Shown: positions 1 through 12,091 of the stretch, one piece after another
Layout of the letters: every line of letters begins with the position of its first letter
Position numbering within the stretch: the stretch's first letter is position 1
Assembly: GCA_029783825.1 (NCBI GenBank)
Contig: JAREIK010000340.1
Coordinates: 277,840 to 341,839, forward strand
Direction of reading: 5' to 3'
DNA: 64,000 bases
From: Sapria himalayana
Taxonomy: Eukaryota; Streptophyta; Magnoliopsida; Malpighiales; Rafflesiaceae
The notes under the pieces: generated by a model
Database searches by the model: none
Seen by the model: the letters and a program-made list of their open reading frames with translations, nothing else
Told to the model about the DNA's origin: nothing
Translations under genes and position numbers: made by a program

Positions 1-972
1 ATAAGGATAAAAGGGATGACGTTGCAGGAAAAGTAGTCGTCTGCATCACTTAGCTCGTCCCAAGTTTGCATTGGCGAAACATACCTCCCTCTATTATTAT
101 TAGTAAGATATGGCGAGAGATGGACTTTCCCAATCTTCATCCATCTTCCCGTCGCTGGTTTTCGGAAACACGTTGAGGTCGAGTCTCCGTAACCTTTTTT
201 CGTACACCCCTTAGGACGGTCTCGGGAGACTTTGATGAAGGTATGCCTATTCATCTAGCTTCACACAAACACAATGGCGTCCTTTAGAGTCATACAATAA
301 AGCTTGCCTTACTAACTATATCCGATACTGGTGAATGATAATTCTGTCCGATCGGGCAAATCAGTGAACTTCCAGGACTCAAAGGCAATAGCATCAATTT
401 GGAAGTCTGGCACATGGATGTTTTCAATACTTCCAAATTTATGGTGCTTTAATAAAGAAGATACCCAACTAAAGATATAAATGTCAATACTCCCCCATCC
501 ATCTCTAGTCCTATCTAATCATTTCAACCCTTCAAAAATCTATTTTATAGCTTCTTACTCCCACCCAACCCCAACTTATTGTGATTCGAGACTGGGCGCT
601 GACACAGGAATGGATTCGACGATTGCTGACATACTATCTGTTATTGCCAATGATGAGTCTTTTTTTCGGATGTACAATCACTTATTCCCGATCCACTTAT
701 ACTTCGATATAGATATAGAGTGCCTTCTTTTGAAATGAACAAATGAGCCCCTGCACCGGTGCTTATGAGTAGCCAGCTTATGAGAATCTATCCGGAGACA
801 GAACATTTAAGAGAAGGAGTTGTTTTTCCATTGTGAATTCGTACGGTGCTATTAACGAAGTCCAGCAAAATAGAAGAAGATGTGAGCAAATTCTTCTGTT
901 CAAAAGAATATCTCTCTTCTTCTTCATTCTCAAGAGGAATGCATCAATAAAACTGCCCTTCCATATAGATCG
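1..972. other. Spacer, no gene recognised
   Basis: I recognise no protein or RNA gene here. An open frame of 85 codons at 481-738 (+) has no motif I know and reads like random translation of spacer DNA. Base composition and word use resemble plant mitochondrial intergenic DNA. Confidence 0.5.
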
Positions 973-1630
973 TCATGGCATGAACTCATTTCTGCCTTTC
1001 CCCACCCCTGCCCGAAATCCAGCTTTGGTGGGCTTCCCGCAAGGTGACACCGAAGGTCTACCTCCTTTCGTGCGCCCCTGACCTCCTCCATGAGGATGAT
1101 CCACTGGATTCATTACAACACCACGAACAATGGGGCATCCGCCTAACCACCGCCTTTGTCCAGGTTTTCTAAGCTTACGTGCACCATGGTTGGGATTGGA
1201 AACTCTACCACGGCATCGGGAATCAATGACTTTTTCAACACCCGAAGGTAGCTGCCTAAGAGAGAGTGTAGGGGGTGCTGGTTCCTTCATTTTTTTAGCA
1301 AAAGTTCATGCAGCTCGAGCCAGATCGTGGAGCCCACCCTTGACTTGGATGATATTCAATATCATGTACCCATGTTTTTATACGTATATCGGCTAATGGT
1401 ATACAATTTCCTATATTATAATTTAGATCAAGTATCTCGTATCTAGATGCAGGGGGGCATGGCCAAGAAGTAGCCAGCTGACGACTGCCCCCTTCCACTT
1501 GGCCTTTCTTCGTTGTGTGAAAATGGTCTTATTATGTATGGGCATTCCGGGCAGGTTGCAATCGCTGGTCGAAGGTTTGGACCAATCGCAATTCATCACC
1601 ATCTTTCCCGCTTCCAATTGATGACTGGCT
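973..1630 (-). pseudogene. rpl2: rpl2 exon 2, pseudogene, copy A
   Basis: This matches the C-terminal exon of mitochondrial ribosomal protein L2 (large subunit, peptidyl-transferase region). Recognisable blocks on the minus strand are GKMVMNCDWSKPSTS near 1600, EILDLN and PLADIR near 1400, then [38 protein letters not shown] and GRPSVSP down to the stop at 973. The blocks lie in three frames, so at least two frameshifts separate them. A TGA also replaces a glycine codon (GGA in copy B) just before TFAKK, near 1306. Several residues between SRCR and VSNPNHG are missing in both copies. The exon begins directly after the 3' end of a group II intron. The 3' end of the gene lies outside the duplicated unit, so only this copy carries the natural C-terminus. 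Exon 1 was not found in the window. Confidence 0.88.
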
Positions 1631-1706
1631 ATTATATAAGTGTTGACCTAAGCCCCTGTGCTGGGGCTCGGCTCTCGAACCATACGTTACTCGTACGGCT
1701 CTTCCT
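1631..1706 (-). other. 3' end of rpl2 group II intron (domains V-VI), copy A
   Basis: On the minus strand a hairpin beginning GAGCCGTAC and ending GTATGGTTC is the domain V signature. It is followed by a domain VI-like hairpin (GAGCCGAGCCCC / GGGGCTTAGCTC) and the exon start AGCCAGTCAT. Domain V is about 25 nt instead of the usual ~34 nt, and its GNRA-capped tip appears to be missing. Splicing competence is therefore doubtful. Confidence 0.65.
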
Positions 1707-2810
1707 AATAACTAGAAGCCCCCCCCCTCTCTCTCTAAAAAAAAGAAATGTAGCCGGGATGGTGCTGCCATGCTTCTTCTATGAGTTTTCTACTATATTG
1801 GGGCATACTTAAATAGTCCAATAAAGACTCCATGCTAATGGCACTAAGTGAGGTGCTAGCCTAGCTCTTCCAGTACGATGAATGCTTTCCTTAACAAGGG
1901 AATACTATAACTAAAGAGTATTTGCGTCTTATACACTTCATTTGTTCTCCCCTATCGACAGATGCGAGTGGCAAGGGCTTTATGCGCCAGGAGTCCACAT
2001 TCATTCATTTCTTTAAAGAATCTCCTGCCCGGGAAGATTTCGTACTCTATCTTTCATATGTCGTACTCTAGTCCTCTGTCAACTAGTCAATCAGTGCAAT
2101 TCCCGTCTACAAATACAGTTATGTAAATAGATCTATCTCTTCTTGCCCTGTCATCTGTCCGCTCTTCTTATTCAATAGATGGTTCCCGACTTTTATGAAA
2201 TATATCTCTTCCCGATCGATCTATCTTGTATAAATAATCATTAGGAGTGTGAAAGCAAGCTCTCATTCAAGGGCTTAGCCTATTCGAGATATCGAGATTG
2301 GCATTCCACTTTCGAAAAGTAAAATAAAGTGATTCGTAAATCAGTGAATTTAGTATGAGAAGTAGGTTTATCCATTGAAGTTGAAGTCGTTAATTTCAGT
2401 AACGGAAGCCTTGAGTCTAAAAACCTCATCAACTCCTTCTTCTAGTAATGCTGCTTAAACTCGCTCTCTAGGATCTATGTTTACCCAATAGTTGAGGAAT
2501 TATCGACCAACCCGGGAAGAGTAGGGATAGAAGACTAAGCATTGAATCCAACCTCCTGCCTTGATCAACTCCTCCATGCATTGCCTACCATGGACACTTC
2601 GACTCCCCCCATCATAGGGCCTTTCCCTAAGCCTGTGCTTTTTCAACCTCGGTTAATATAATATTGAAATAATAACCTCTACTATGAAAATAGTAAGGAT
2701 TATCCGGCCACTCCCCATATTGTTTCAATGCTTTGCTTTGGGAACCGGGCACGGCGAGAGGAGGCTGCTCAACTAGCCCCCGTGGTGTACGAAAGCAGCA
2801 AAGGAATTCT

Positions 2811-2905
2811 AAATCGCTTAGCGCGCTTTTAAAGCAGCTTGACTTGACTCTATAGACTAAGGAATTCTGAATCGCTTAGCGCGCCCTAGCTTGACTCTAT
2901 AGGCT
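2811..2905 (+). repeat. GAATCGCTTAGCGCGC family, two tandem units in copy A
   Basis: Two ~50 bp units, each AAGGAATTCTRAATCGCTT followed by AGCGCGC and CTTGACTCTATAG, stand side by side. Equivalents occur in copy B (about 8300-8405), in copy C (about 16588-16660), near 34923, inverted at 37634-37671, and as a variant at 42431-42475. This makes a small dispersed repeat family. Confidence 0.7.
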
Positions 2906-5900
2906 AAGGAAGGTCCTAATCCAATTTTATTTTTTAAAGTAAGGAGAGGTTTAAGAATCCAGATGAAAGAAGAGAAGTAAACCGGTCCTCTTGGTCTTCT
3001 TCGGCGAAAGATATCCAATTGCATGTGTTACGCATAGTGACATTTAATTAATGCAGAGAGAAGAAGGATAGCGCTAGGCACCTTCTACCAACCAAATGTA
3101 TGCTGCTTAGCTCATCTGCTAGCTCTCATTCTTCTTTAAGGAGGTGATTGAAAGGGTCTCATCCTCCTCCGAACCTTTTTAATTGGTTGGCTTCAACAGT
3201 AGTCTGAATCTTTGGCCTCCTTTCGTGTGTCTCCTCCAAAATATCTAAATTTCTACTGGCTGACGCCTTAGCTTAGGGGGGGGGTTCTTCGAGATGTAAT
3301 TAACTGCTAAATCATGTCTTCTCCTTGAAAAAGCTGGCTTGCATAACGAGAGAAGCGCTTAATTGCTCTAAGTGTGAGCGCGTAAACTACTACTACATCA
3401 TAAATTAAAAAGAAGTGACGAAAATTAGTGTAATAAAAGGGAAAGCAGCTAGCGCGAAACGAAAGCAAGGGTGGTCTACGATCAGCTGTACCGGAGTTCA
3501 TTGCAAGGTGGCGAGCCCTTACTTTTGCCTGTCCCCAGAAGTTTACTCAGCAAGAGCTCCTCAAGATGTGCATGAACAACTTCAGGCACGACCTGTCGTT
3601 GATACTCCTGCCCCCTCTACTTCCAAAGACTTCTTTCAGTCCTCAATTTAATCAAGAGGCTAAACTTCAAGCAAGATTTGAAGAACCAACGAAGGAAAAA
3701 GCATCAATATGAGGAAGGCTCGGTACTAATCCAATACAGCCCTACAAGCCCTCAAAAAAGAAATGAATTTTAGTAAGCACTTACTGACTTTTTTCAAAAA
3801 ACCATAGGTGAATTCCTGGATCACCCGAACTTTTATCAGGTGCCGTACTACAGATAATAAAAAGAAGCGGGAAGAAAAAAGAAACTTTGGGATTGCTGTA
3901 ACTACGACTATGGAATGCATGTATATAATTGTCGGGATGCCCCAGAGATTTTTTCCATTTTTAGGATGAGGAACTACTTCGTAGCACAGAAAACCGGACT
4001 CACCAATGACGGCGAATGGATAGCTCTCTTTGACCTGACCTAATTGTCTTCAACCAAATAAGGGCCAGAAGGGAGTATGCCAACGAACTCTTTTGAGAGA
4101 TAGAAAGTAACCGTATCAAGCAGTTTTAATCTACGGATATGAGTCAGGTTCTCTTTCCTTCAGACGCCTTCTTCGTACCACTCATTTCTACACAACCCTC
4201 TTTGAGAAGGAAAGATAATTGAAAGCTTATCTTCACTCGAATTCTTCTATTTAAAGATATCTAATTCTTTCTAGAAATCTCTCTGCTCTCATCCAATCGA
4301 TCCGACTATCCCACTGTGCAAGCTACTCCTGTGTGACCAACAAAGTAAAGGCTGCTTTCCGTCCCTTCCTTAGACGAAGGGTAAGGAATGATGTACCTAA
4401 AATGAGTCTTGCTACTAACACGCAGTGCAATGTGTGGAGGCGACCATACCTATGGTAAAATAAGATATAACATAGCTCTGTGCTGCTCACTGGATTCACT
4501 TACCAAGAAATCCTTGCGCTATCAAAATGATAGTACCTTTGCTTTAAAAAACATAACTTAAGCCCGTAGAATTAGGTTGGTTTCTTTCGACCAGTCGTAG
4601 TCGTAGATCTGCCCTAAAGGAAAGAAGAGCATACTACGGTGCTTTATCGGTACATGTGGGATCTTACCACCGATCAGTCTTATAGTCTAGTGATTTCCCT
4701 TTCCACAACTCCCCGACCGGGTAGCGTTCCTGGAGACAAGATGTGTCTTCTCATTAGGATTCGATTTTGAATCCGCCTTAATTGAGTAAGGCCTTTACCT
4801 TTAGCTTTAGTAAGAGAATAGGAAATCCTGTAGTAGCTGTATTAGCATGAGTTGGAGCTAATTCCAGTGTTCATGGGGATTCTCTACGCGAAAGGATACT
4901 GTAATAGTAATAGGCCCTATAACTATAGTAGGGGTATGTGGAAATAGGAATCTGAACCGAACTAGATAATCTCCAGTGGCTGGTGCTTCTAGTTTCATTA
5001 TGTAGGCTTGCGTCTTCCTTGGCTGGCTTGATTACCGAAGACAACTTTTTTGAAATAGTCCATTCCGGTTTGCAAGTAATGATTCAATAGAAGGATACGG
5101 GAAAGTATAAGAAGAGAAGAACAGGCTTCAGCTGGCCTTTGGACCCAACATTCAAAGAATGGGCAAGTCCTTCAGGCTTTACTTCGGGATGGAAGTCAAG
5201 CAGGGCTTCTTCAACCTTGGGGAGTTCTTCTGAAGCTATGTCCGCTGTCGAAGTTTTTTTGCTTGGGTCTGTCTCTCTATAGCACCGACCTTAGAAAAAG
5301 AAACTTTTCTGGTACAAAGTTCTCCGTCACCCGATTCGACATCGGAAGAAGCCACACTATACTAGATTTGAGCAATTCGGGTGTGGATCCATCAATGGTT
5401 AGAAGCACTTCACTTTCTATCGGACGTCCGGTCGGAGGCTGGAATTACTGAAAAGGACTCCTTGCTCTCACCTGACGAGCTAGCTTAGCCTGAGGCTCTT
5501 GTGGCTGCTGCTACTAAACTTGGTGCTCTTGCTTCGGTCGATCGAAGAGGTGTCAGTGACCAGAGAATTCCATCTTTCACTTTCGCTTGTCTGTTTCGAT
5601 AGTTTAGGGAAAGCAAGTGCTGTGAAGTGATTGACCATATTCCTTTCTTCGTGGCAGGTTCTGAATGCTAGATGATATTAATTAGTAAACATTCGATCCT
5701 CACTGATGTGAGCCTAGTTTCCACCTAAATCAATTCCATAAGCTAATAACATCCATTTTTCTTATCCGATTTCGTTCCGCTACACGCATCTATGGCTATT
5801 AAGGATAAGGAGCTTTTAATCCACTCTTAGGCTATTAAGTGCACTACTAGGAGTTAAGCTAAAATCAATATTTACCAACGACTGCCTGAAAGTCATCCTC

Positions 5901-6629
5901 CCTGCCATGGAGAGATCAATTTCCACTCGTGAGACTGAGCGAGACTAGGAATGACTAAGTGATCAAGATTGTGGACAAAAGACAAGGAAGGCGGCTAGCT
6001 CTAGTGCCTATCAATGAGAAGACGGATTGGCATAGAAGCGATCAACGAAGGAGGAATAGGCTCATATAGCCTTTTTATTGGCCTTCCTCCTTGGATTCAG
6101 GGCATCTTGATCTGAGCGCCTAATGCGGTTTGATCATGCGGGTGCCTTAGTAGCTCTAATTTATGAGAACACCTCTCTGAAGTTCTAGAAAGTGAGATGA
6201 TCCAGCCCTGTGCTTCATGGATTCTCCCCTTTAGAGATAGGGGGAGGGCGGGATGAGAGCTCGTGGCCGAGGGTGGCTTCGCTTAGTACATAAGCTGATA
6301 AGACCCGCGGTAGATAAGATAGAGTAGAGCACATGCAAAAAAGAGCTTTAAAAGTCGACATCAAACAAAAAATTGTCTGCCATGAGCATGAGACAGACAA
6401 GCCACTCTGCAATAGTGAAGGAGCGGTTTTGCTCTTTCAATGCTACAATCTTTTAGTTTAGTCTCAGAATGTGCTTTTTGCTAGTGGATTCGAGCTCGAG
6501 CGGCTTCGCTATCCCATGCAAGTAAAGGGCCAGTCCTCCTATCGCGAACCTATCCACTTATCTACCCTATCGAGGCGAACATCTCGACTTGGTTGGAAAG
6601 TTTTTATATAGCAATAAATCGAAGGCTCA

Positions 6630-7128
6630 GGGGCATCCGCCTAACCACCGCCTTTGTCCAGGTTTTCTAAGCTTACGTGCACCATGGTTGGGATTGGAAA
6701 CTCTACCACGGCATCGGGAATCAATGACTTTTTCAACACCCGAAGGTAGCCGCCTAAGAGAGAGTGTAGGGGGTGCTGGTTCCTTCATTTTTTTAGCAAA
6801 AGTTCCTGCGGCTCGAGCCTGATCGTGGAGCCCACCATTTACCTGGATGACATTCAATATCATGTACCCATGTTCCTATACGTATATCGGCTAATGGTAT
6901 GTAATTTTTTATTTTATAATTTAGATCAAGTATCTCGTATCTAGAAGCAGGGGGGCGTGGCCAAGAAGCGGCCAGCTGACGACTGCCCCCTTCCACTCGG
7001 CCTTTCTTCCCCGTTTGAACAAGGTCTTAGTATGTATGGGCATTCCGGGTAGGTCGCAATCACTGGTCGATGGTTTGGACCAATCGCAATTCATCACCAT
7101 CTTTCCCACTTCCAATTAATGACTGGCT
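6630..7128 (-). pseudogene. rpl2: rpl2 exon 2, truncated pseudogene, copy B
   Basis: Same L2 exon as copy A, beginning after the intron end at 7128 and cut at 6630 by the duplication breakpoint. It therefore lacks the HPHGGG-containing C-terminus. The GKMVMNCDWSKPSTS, EILDLN, PLADIR, ARAAGTFAKK and [13 protein letters not shown] blocks are visible in different frames. ARAAGTFAKK is open here, whereas copy A has a TGA in it. The frameshifts and the gap after SRCR are shared with copy A. The gene was thus already broken before the duplication and copy A took further damage afterwards. Confidence 0.87.
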
Positions 7129-7204
7129 ATTATATAAGTGTTGAGCTAAGCCCCTATGCTGGGGCTCGGCTCCCGAACAGTACGTTACTCGTACGGCTCT
7201 TCTT
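7129..7204 (-). other. 3' end of rpl2 group II intron (domains V-VI), copy B
   Basis: Counterpart of 1631-1706. The minus strand shows GAGCCGTACGAG...GTACTGTTC, then a GAGCCGAGCCCC / GGGGCTTAGCTC hairpin, then exon 2. Domain V is shortened in the same way as in copy A, so that change predates the duplication. Confidence 0.62.
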
Positions 7205-10200
7205 AAGAACTGGAAGCCCCCTCTCCCTCTCTCTAAAAAAAAGAAATGTAGTCGGGATGGTGCTGCCATGCTTCTTCTATGAGTTTTCTAATATATTGGG
7301 GCATACTTAAATAGTCCAATAAAGACTCCAGGCTAATGGCACTAAGTCAGGTGCCAGCCTAGCTTTTCCAGTACGATGAATACTTTCCTTAACAAGGGAA
7401 TACTATAACTAAAAAGTATTTGCGTCTTATACACTTCATTTGTTCTCCCCTATTGACAGATCCGAGTGGCAAGGGCTTTATGCGCCATGAGTCAATATTC
7501 ATTCATTTCTTTAAAGAATCTACTGCCCGGGAAGATCTCGTACTCTATCTTTCATATGTCGTACTCTAGTCCTCTGTCAACTAGTCAATCAGTGCAATTC
7601 CCGTCCACAAATACAGTTCTATAAATAGATCTATCTCTTCTTGCCCTGTCATCTGTCCGCTATTCTTATTCAATAGACGGTACCCGAATTTTAATAAATA
7701 TATCTCTTTCCGATCGATCTATCTTGTATAAATAATAATTAGGAGTGTGAAAGCGAGCTCTCATTCAAGGGCTTAGCCTATTCGAGATATCGAGATTGGC
7801 ATTCCACTTTCGAAAAGTAAAATAAAGTGATTCGTAAATCAGTTAATTTTGTATGTGAAGTAGGTTTATCCATTGAAGTTGAAGTCATTAATTTTAGTAA
7901 CCGAAGCCTTGAGTGTAAAAACCTCATCAACTCCTTCTTCTAGTAATGCTGCTTAAACTCGCTCTCTAGGATCTATGTTTACCCAATAGTTGAGGAATTA
8001 TCGACCAACACGGGAAGAGCAGGGATAGAAGACTAAGCATTGAATCCAACCTCCTGCCATGATCGACTCCTCCATTCATCGCCTACCATGGACACTTCGA
8101 CTCCCCCCATCATAGGGCCTTTCCCTAAGCCTGTGCTTTTTCAACCTCGGTTAATGTAATATTGAAATAATAACCTCTACTATGAAAATAGTAAGGATTA
8201 TTCGGCCACTCTCCGTGTTCTTTCAATGCTTTGCTTTGGTAACCGGGCACGACGAGAGGAGGCTGCTCTACTAGCCCCCCTGGTGTACGAAAGCAGCCTA
8301 GGAATTCTGAATCGCTTAGCGCGCTTTTAAAGCAGTTTGACTTGACTCTATAGGCTAAGAAATTCTGAATAGTTTAGCGCGCCCTAGCTTGACTCTATAG
8401 GCTAAGGAAGGTCCTAATCCAATTTTATTTTTTAAAGTAAGGAGAAGTTTAAGAATCCAGATGAAAGAAGAGAAGTTAACCGGTCCTCTTGGTCTTCTTC
8501 GGTGAAAGATGTCCAATTGCATGTGTTACACATAGTGACATTTAATTGATGCAGAGAGAAGAAGGATAGCGCTAGGCACCTTCTATTCCAACCAAATGTA
8601 TGCTGGTTAGCTCATCTGTAAGCTCTCATTCTTCTTTAAGGATGTGATTGAAAAGGTCTCATCCTCCTCCGAACCTTTTTAATTGGTTGGCTTCGACCGT
8701 AGTCTGAATCTTTGGCCGCCTTTCGTGTGTCTCCTCCAAAATATCTAAATTTCTACTGGCTGGCTCGTTAGCGTAGGGGGGGTTCTTCGAGATTTAATTA
8801 TCTGCTAAACCATGTCTTCTCCTTAAAAAAGCTGGCTTGCATAACGAGAGAAGCGCGTAATTGCTCTAAGTGCGAGCGCGTGTGCTACTACTACATAATA
8901 AATAAAAAAAAAGTGACGAAAATTAGTGTAACAGAAGGGAAAACAGCTAGCACGAAATGAAAGCAAGGGTGGTCTACGATCAGCTGTAACGGAGTTCATT
9001 GCAAGGTGGCGAGCCCTTACTTTTGCCAGTCCCCAGAAGTTTACTCAGCAAGAGCTCCTCAAGATGTGCATGAACAACTTCAGGCATGACTTGTCGTCGA
9101 TACTCCTGCCCCCTCTACTTCCAAAGTCTTCTTTCAGTCCTCAAGTCAATCAAGAGGCTAAACTTCAAGCAAGATCTGAAGAACCAACGAAGGAAAAAGC
9201 ATCAATAGGAGGAAGGCCCGGTACTAATCCAATACAGCCCTACAAGCCCTCGAAAAAAAAATAAATTTTAGTAAACACTTACTGACTTTCTTCAAAAAAC
9301 CATAGGTGAATTCCTGGATCACCCGAACGTTTATCAGGTGCCGTACCGCAGATAAAAAAAAGAAGCTGGAAGAAAAAAGAAAGTTTGGGATTGCTAAGTA
9401 CCTACGACTGTGGAATGCAGGTATATAATTGTTGGGATGCCCCAGAGATTTTTTCCATTTTTAGGATGAGAAACTACTTCGTAGCACAGAAAACCGGACT
9501 CACCAAGGACGGCGAATGGATAGCTCTCTTTGAACTGACCTAGTTGTCTCCAACCAAATAAGGGCCAGAAGGGAGTTTGCCAATGAACTCTTTTGAGAGA
9601 CAGAAAGTAACCGTATCAAGCAGTTTCAATCTTCGGATATGAGTGAGGTTCTATTTCCTTCAGACGCCTTCTTCGTACCACTTATTTCTACACAACCCTC
9701 TTTGAGAAGGAAAGATAATTGAAAACTTATCTTCACTCAAATTCTTCTATTTAAAGATATCTAATTCATTCTAGAAATCTCTCCGCTCTCGTCCAATCGA
9801 TCCGACTCTCCCACTATGCAAGCTACTCTTGTGTGAACAACAAAGTAAAGGCTGCTTTCAGTCCCTTCCTTAGACGAAGGGTAAGGAAAGATGTACCTAC
9901 AATGTGTCTTGCTAATAACACGTGGTGCAACGTGTGGAGGCGACCGTACATTTGGTAAAATAAGATATCACATAGCTCTGTGGTGCTCACTGGATTCACT
10001 TACCAAGAAATCCTTGCGCTATCAAAATGATAGTACCTTTACTTTAAACAACTTAACTTAAGCCCGTAGCATTAGCTTGGTTTCTTTCGACCAGTCGTAG
10101 TCGTAGATCTGCCATAAAGGACAGAAGAGCATACTACGGTGCTTTATCGGTACATGTGTGATCAAACCGCCGATCAGTCTTATAGTCTAGTGATTTCCAT

Positions 10201-12091
10201 TTCCAGGACTCCCCGACTGGGTAGCGTTCCTAGAGACAAGATGTGTCTTCTCATTAGGATTCGATTTTGAATCCGCCTTAATTGAGTAAGGCCTTTACCT
10301 TTAGCTTTAGTAAGAGAATGGGAAATCCTGTAGTAGCTGTATTAGGATGAGTTGGAGCTAATTCCAGTGTTCATGGGGAATCTCTACGCGAAAGGATACT
10401 GTAATAGTAATAGGCCCTATAGCTATAGTAGGGATATGTGGAAATAGGAATACGAACCGAACTGGATAATCTCCGGTGGCTGGTGCTTCTAGTTTCATTA
10501 TGTAGGCTTGCGTCTACCTTGGCTAGCTTGATTACTGAAGACAACTTTTTTGAAATAGTCTAGTCCGGTTTGCAAGTAATGATTCAATAGAAGGCCACGG
10601 GAAAGTATAAGAAGTGAAAAACAGGCTTCAGCTGGCCTTAGGACCCAACATTCAAAGAATGGGCAATTCCTTCAGGATTTACTTCGGGATGGAGCTCAAG
10701 CACGCCTTCTTCAACCTTGGGGAGTTCTTCTGAAGCTATGTCCGCTGACGAATTTTTTTTGCTTGGGCATGTCTCTCTATAGCCCTGACCTTAGAAAGAG
10801 GAACTTTTCTGGTACAAAATTCTCCTTCGCCCGATTCGACATCGGAAGAAGCCACACTATACTAGATTTGAGCAATTCGGGTGTGGATCGATCAATGGCT
10901 AGACGCACTTCACTTTTTATCGAACATCCGGTCGGAGGCTGGAATTACTGAAAAGGCCTCCTTGCTCTCACCTGACGAGCTAGCTTAGCCTGAGGCTCTT
11001 TTGGCAGCTACTACTAAACTTGGTGCTCTTCCTTCGGTCAATCGAAGAGGTGTCAGTGACCAGAGAATTCCCTCTTTCACATTCGCTTGTCAGTTTCGAT
11101 AGTTTAGGGAAAGCAAGTGCTATGAAGTGATTGACCATATTTCTTTCTTCGCGGCTGGTTCTGAATGCTGGATGATATTAATTAGTAAACATTCGATCCT
11201 TACAGCTGTGAGCCTAGTTTTCACCTAAATCAATTCCATAAGCTAATAACATCCATTTTTCTTATCCGATTTCGTTCCGCTACACGCATCTATGGCTATT
11301 AAGGATAAGGAGCTTTTAAGCCACTCTTAGGCTATTAAGTGCACTACTAGGAGTTAAGCTAAAACCAATAGTTACCAACGACTGCCTGAAAGTCATCCTC
11401 CTTGCCATGGAGAGAACAATTTCCACTCGTGAGAATGAGCGAGACTAGGAATGACTAAGTGACCAAGATTGAGGACAAAAAGCCAAGGAAGGCGGCTAGC
11501 TGTAGTGCCTATCAATGAGAGGACGGATTGGCATAGAAGCGATCAACGAAGGGGGAATAGGATCATACAGCCTTTTTGTTTTCCTTCCTCCTTGGATTCA
11601 GGGCATCTTGATCTGAGCGCCTAATGCGGTTTCATCATGCGGGTGCCTTAGTAGCTCTAATTTATGAGAACACCTCTCTGATGGTCTAGAAAGTGAGATG
11701 ATCCAGCCCTGTTCTTCATGGATTCTCCCCTTTAGAGATAGGGGGGAGGGCAGGATGAGAGCTCAGGGTCGAGGGTGGCTTCGCTTAGTACATAAGCTGA
11801 TAAGACCCGCGGCAGATAAGATAGAGTAGAGCGCATGAAAAAATGAGCTTTAAAAGTCAACAGCAAAAAGGAAATTGCCTGCCATGAGCATGAGACAGAC
11901 AAGCCGCTCTGCAATAGTGAAGGAGCGGTTTTGCTCTTTCAATGCTACAATCTTTTAGTTCAGTCTCAAAATGTGCTTTTTGCTAGTGGATTCGAGCTCG
12001 AGCGGCGAACCTATCCACTTATCTACCGTATCGAGGCGAAAATCTCGGCTTAGTTGGAATGCTTTTATATAGAAATAAATCGGAAGGCTCA

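Larger units (their letters stand above)
1132..6629. repeat. Long tandem duplication, copy A (~5.5 kb)
   Basis: The unit is repeated immediately downstream at 6630-12091, with the same order throughout but scattered substitutions and small indels. It starts at GGGGCAT inside rpl2 exon 2 and ends at ...GAAGGCTCA. GGGGCA occurs at the start of A, at the A/B junction and at the end of B, so the duplication could have arisen across a 6-bp microhomology. By eye, differences range from about 1 in 120 to about 1 in 13 bases between segments. Besides rpl2 exon 2 and its intron end I recognise no gene inside. The 62-codon frame at 5263-5451 (+) is present in both copies but unknown. Confidence 0.9.
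6630..12091. repeat. Long tandem duplication, copy B (~5.46 kb)
   Basis: Second copy of the 1132-6629 unit, head to tail with copy A. It is about 36 bp shorter because of small indels. Near its end the sequence around the CGAGCGGC motif (about 12001) lacks a stretch that copy A has at 6500-6550. Short frames at 9064-9264 (+, 66 codons) and 10763-10951 (+, 62 codons) match frames in copy A and are unrecognised. Confidence 0.9.

Noticed and set aside
1130..1396. 88-codon plus-strand frame repeated at 6589-6822
   Set aside because: It is the antisense of the rpl2 exon and is duplicated only because the exon is.
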